Positions 62,170 to 64,000 of a stretch of 64,000 nt of DNA are shown piece after piece. The position numbers and the translations under genes were made by a program. Below the pieces are notes generated by a model. That model ran no database searches and had not been told where the DNA came from. It saw only the letters and a list, made by a program, of their open reading frames with translations. Source of the stretch: an uncultured Cohaesibacter sp. Its GTDB lineage: Bacteria > Pseudomonadota > Alphaproteobacteria > Rhizobiales > Cohaesibacteraceae. The stretch covers positions 3,547,501 to 3,611,500 of the forward strand of contig NZ_OY821667.1 in NCBI RefSeq assembly GCF_963682185.1, read 5' to 3'. Every line of letters starts with the position of its first letter. Position 1 is the stretch's first letter.

Positions 62170-62784
62170 CTATTGGCCAATAATGTGGATATTATGGGCT
62201 TGCATATCGGCTAGAGCATCCTTGAGCGAGCCATTAAGATCAATGGCGCGGCATGCGGAAAGATCGACCGACACATCAAACCCGAGTTTGGCAGCGTCTA
62301 CAGCCGAATAGCGCACGCAGAAGTCTGTCGCAAGTCCTACAAAAAGCAAGGAAACCACGCCTTTATCCCGCAAATAGCCCTCAAGCCCTGTCGTTGTGTG
62401 ATGGTCATTTTCGAAAAAGGCCGAATAGCTGTCTATCTGCGGGTTGGAACCTTTGCGCAGGATCAGATCGGCTCTATCCGTTTCCAGATCAGCGTGAAAG
62501 GCGGCTCCAGAGGTGCCCTGAATGCAGTGATCGGGCCAGAGCACCTGCTCCCCATATGGCATTTGCACCATGTCATAGGGGGATTTGCCCTCATGAATGC
62601 TGGCAAAGGAGCTGTGAGAAGCCGGGTGCCAGTCCTGTGTCAGCACGATATGCGCATAGCTTTGCTGCATCAGGTTGATTTTGGAGATGATCTCGTCTCC
62701 ACCGGGCACAGCAAGCGCACCGCCGGGGCAGAAATCATTCTGAACATCAATAATGACAAGCGCTTGATGTTGTGAGCGTTCCAT
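62170..62784 (-). CDS. pncA: Nicotinamidase
   Basis: The 204-residue cysteine hydrolase deamidates nicotinamide to nicotinate. The catalytic triad is visible: Asp in VIDVQNDFCPGG, Lys in ILRKGSNP and Cys in GLATDFCVRYSAVDA; the metal site is in TQDWHPASHSSF. It is 85 bp upstream of pncB on the same strand. GGAAAGG lies before ATG 62784. A small palindrome lies 41 bp upstream (separate entry). Confidence 0.95.
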   Translation of the reverse strand: MERSQHQALVIIDVQNDFCPGGALAVPGGDEIISKINLMQQSYAHIVLTQDWHPASHSSFASIHEGKSPYDMVQMPYGEQVLWPDHCIQGTSGAAFHADLETDRADLILRKGSNPQIDSYSAFFENDHHTTTGLEGYLRDKGVVSLLFVGLATDFCVRYSAVDAAKLGFDVSVDLSACRAIDLNGSLKDALADMQAHNIHIIGQ

Positions 62785-62825
62785 AATGGGCGCCTTTCCA
62801 GATACTCAACTGGTAACTTACAAAT

Positions 62826-62835
62826 TTAGCGCTAA
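62826..62835. promoter_or_regulatory. Short palindrome upstream of pncA
   Basis: TTAGCGCTAA is a perfect 10-bp palindrome with AT flanks, 41 bp upstream of pncA. NAD-salvage operons are often repressor-controlled (NrtR, NadQ or NiaR types), but I cannot match this to a known operator and it may be chance. Confidence 0.25.
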
Positions 62836-62933
62836 TAAATCAAAGAACTGCGCCCAACGCCAGATGGGGCTTGCAAGAAATACTAAAAAATGTGCTCAAA
62901 CATAAAAGCAGTTGTAAAAAAGAAAATAAAGAA

Positions 62934-62957
62934 AAAGGCCGGATGCTTCCGGCCCTT
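62934..62957 (-). terminator. Terminator of the cytochrome c gene
   Basis: On the minus strand GGCCGGA and TCCGGCC pair around a 4-nt loop and are followed by TTTTTC and a long T-rich tail. It begins about 36 bp after the cytochrome stop. Confidence 0.85.
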
Positions 62958-62992
62958 TGATAGCGTCAAACAGAATCCTGCAAGGTAGAGAG

Positions 62993-63514
62993 CTACTCTT
63001 TCAAAGTCTGCAAATAGCTGATCAGATTGGCGCGATCTTCCGGTTTTTTCAGGCCAGCAAAGGCCATGGCTGTACCTGGCACCATATCTTTTGGCTTGGT
63101 GAGATAAGTATTGAGATGTTCCGGATCCCAAACCTTGCCTTCACCGAAGGCGGTCATGGCATCGGAATATTTGAAATCATCAACCGAAGCGACAGCACGG
63201 TTGACGACACCAAACAAATGAGGCCCGGTTTTGTTGGCCATTTCGGCGTCAAAGGTATGGCAGGCTGCGCATTTCTTGGCAACGCGCTCGCCTTTTCCTG
63301 CGTCTGCAGAAGCAAGAAGGGTGGCAAAATCCACCTCTGGTTCGGGTTCTTTGGCTGCGCCGCCGCCAGACCCGTCTGCAACTTCAATCGCATAGCCGGG
63401 TTGGTCCGGGGCATCATCACTAAAGATGTAGCCCGTTGCCATCCCTGTAACCATAATAAAAATAAGGGCCATCAAAACAGCGCCAGCCATTTTGTTGAAT
63501 TCGAAAAAGTTCAT
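62993..63514 (-). CDS. cycM: Membrane-anchored c-type cytochrome (CycM-like)
   Basis: The 173-residue class I cytochrome c has an uncleaved N-terminal anchor (AGAVLMALIFIMVTGMATGY), a flexible acidic/Gly linker (about residues 35-65), and a haem domain with KKCAACHTF (CxxCH), GPHLFGVVNR, and a MVPGTAMAFAG segment containing the distal Met ligand. It resembles CycM/cytochrome c552 of Bradyrhizobium and Paracoccus, which passes electrons from the bc1 complex to aa3-type oxidase. Start ATG 63514 follows AAGGA. Divergent from pheA. Confidence 0.92.
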   Translation of the reverse strand: MNFFEFNKMAGAVLMALIFIMVTGMATGYIFSDDAPDQPGYAIEVADGSGGGAAKEPEPEVDFATLLASADAGKGERVAKKCAACHTFDAEMANKTGPHLFGVVNRAVASVDDFKYSDAMTAFGEGKVWDPEHLNTYLTKPKDMVPGTAMAFAGLKKPEDRANLISYLQTLKE

Positions 63515-63911
63515 AGGTCCTTGCTCCCGGTCTTTGAAGGACGAAACGGATTACCTAGGATTGGTCCTAAGGTTCACTCGGTAATTCTTCCTGCGGAAAC
63601 TACTAGCTTTTCCTGATGGATGTCCATAGGAATAGCGGCTAACAGGGCTCGACTTTCGCCATAGACCGGGCCCTTTTCAACAACATAAGGAAGAATCCTT
63701 ATGTTTGCAAAGGAGATAGACGCAGAGCCTATCCTTTTGTTTTTTGTTTTCCCGCCTGCTGGTTCTGCTGCAAGAGGGGCACAAGAGGGGCAGATGTGGC
63801 CTGATCCTGCCATAAAAGGCGCGTGACATTGGCGCCCCCAAAGCGTAAAGCAGGCAGACAAATAAAGTCTACCCAATGAAGGGGCACGAGGGTGCCCGGC
63901 AAGGAGTCATT
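63515..63911. promoter_or_regulatory. Divergent cycM-pheA region with a 24-bp dyad
   Basis: No gene is seen in 397 bp; in many relatives kdsB occupies this position. A perfect 10-bp inverted repeat AACATAAGGA (63682-63691) and TCCTTATGTT (63696-63705) with a 4-nt spacer lies about 207 bp upstream of pheA. It has no T-run on either strand, so an operator or mRNA hairpin is more likely than a terminator. A weaker dyad (ACCTAGGA/TCCTAAGGT) lies near 63552-63573 on the cycM side. Confidence 0.4.
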
Positions 63912-64000
63912 ATGATCGCCAAGAAAGTCGTTTTTCAGGGGGAACCTGGTGCCAACTCGCACACCGCCTGCAACAATGTATTTCCAGATGCGGAGGCGGT
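63912..64000 (+). CDS. pheA: Prephenate dehydratase, 5' part only
   Basis: Only 29 codons are present before the right edge. The sequence begins MIAKKVVFQGEPGANSHTAC and continues NNVFPDAEAV, the conserved start of prephenate dehydratase (FQGxxGANS), which makes phenylpyruvate in phenylalanine synthesis. AAGGAG sits 6 nt before the ATG. The neighbouring cycM-like gene is the usual partner in Hyphomicrobiales, which supports the call. Confidence 0.85.
   Translation, partial: MIAKKVVFQGEPGANSHTACNNVFPDAEA

Noticed and set aside
1-64000. tRNA, rRNA, CRISPR arrays, transposases, integrases or phage genes
   Set aside because: None was seen on reading both strands; there are no regularly spaced repeats or mobile-element proteins. 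Genome-island origin is therefore not supported for any segment.

Overview
The window looks like a chromosomal segment of an alphaproteobacterium of the Hyphomicrobiales (Rhizobiales) type. The pointers are gcrA, the order gcrA-argD-argF-hslO, a cycM-like cytochrome next to pheA, a complete Tad/Cpa pilus locus, and an Hsp20 gene whose leader folds like a ROSE RNA thermometer. Marine relatives (Cohaesibacter/Roseibium-like) would fit, but I cannot assign a genus from sequence alone. I saw no tRNA, rRNA, insertion sequence, prophage or CRISPR array. Gene density is high and most genes are core or operonic metabolism.

Layout. 1-5.5 kb: start of an Hsp20 gene, gcrA (cell-cycle regulator) with DnaA-box-like and CtrA-like sites upstream, arginine genes argD-argF, and hslO (Hsp33). 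6-10.8 kb: a two-gene RND efflux pump. 11-13.3 kb: a DUF2189 membrane protein, a Bfd-like ferredoxin and bacterioferritin. 13.5-19.9 kb: a ynjBCD-type ABC importer followed by the helicase gene hrpB. 20.4-32.5 kb: a long nucleoside-scavenging unit made of a BMP-family binding protein, ABC ATPase, two permeases, cdd, punA, deoC, deoA, deoB, a small unknown exported protein, add and upp. Together these take up nucleosides, deaminate them, split them by phosphorolysis and return the bases and (deoxy)ribose phosphates to metabolism. 32.7-35.2 kb: a membrane-anchored aspartic protease, a HAD phosphatase and an orphan PhnD-like binding protein.

35.2-47.5 kb is a Tad (Flp) pilus locus: two TadE/TadG-type pseudopilins and a CpaC-N-domain protein on the minus strand, then the 58-residue Flp pilin and cpaA, cpaB, cpaC, cpaD, cpaE, cpaF, tadB and tadC on the plus strand, and a TadD lipoprotein on the minus strand. 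47.8-53.8 kb: an M17 aminopeptidase, a MarR-like regulator, an NlpC/P60 hydrolase, ghrA, a small exported protein and an S41-type protease. 53.8-60 kb: a yejABEF peptide importer on the minus strand. 60.3-64 kb: ybaK, the NAD-salvage genes pncB and pncA, a membrane-anchored cytochrome c, and the start of pheA.

Nothing here is an obvious new defence or mobile system. The most interesting unexplained signals are RNA and DNA structures: a nested three-tier stem-loop filling the cdd-punA gap, a perfect 20-bp palindrome between punA and deoC, the ROSE-like leader of hsp20, cell-cycle-type sites upstream of gcrA and cpaB, and clustered stem-loops between yejA and yejB. Among proteins, the RND permease with an extra hydrophobic hairpin in its central loop, the four-Cys exported protein inside the nucleoside operon, and the free-standing CpaC-N-domain protein deserve attention.
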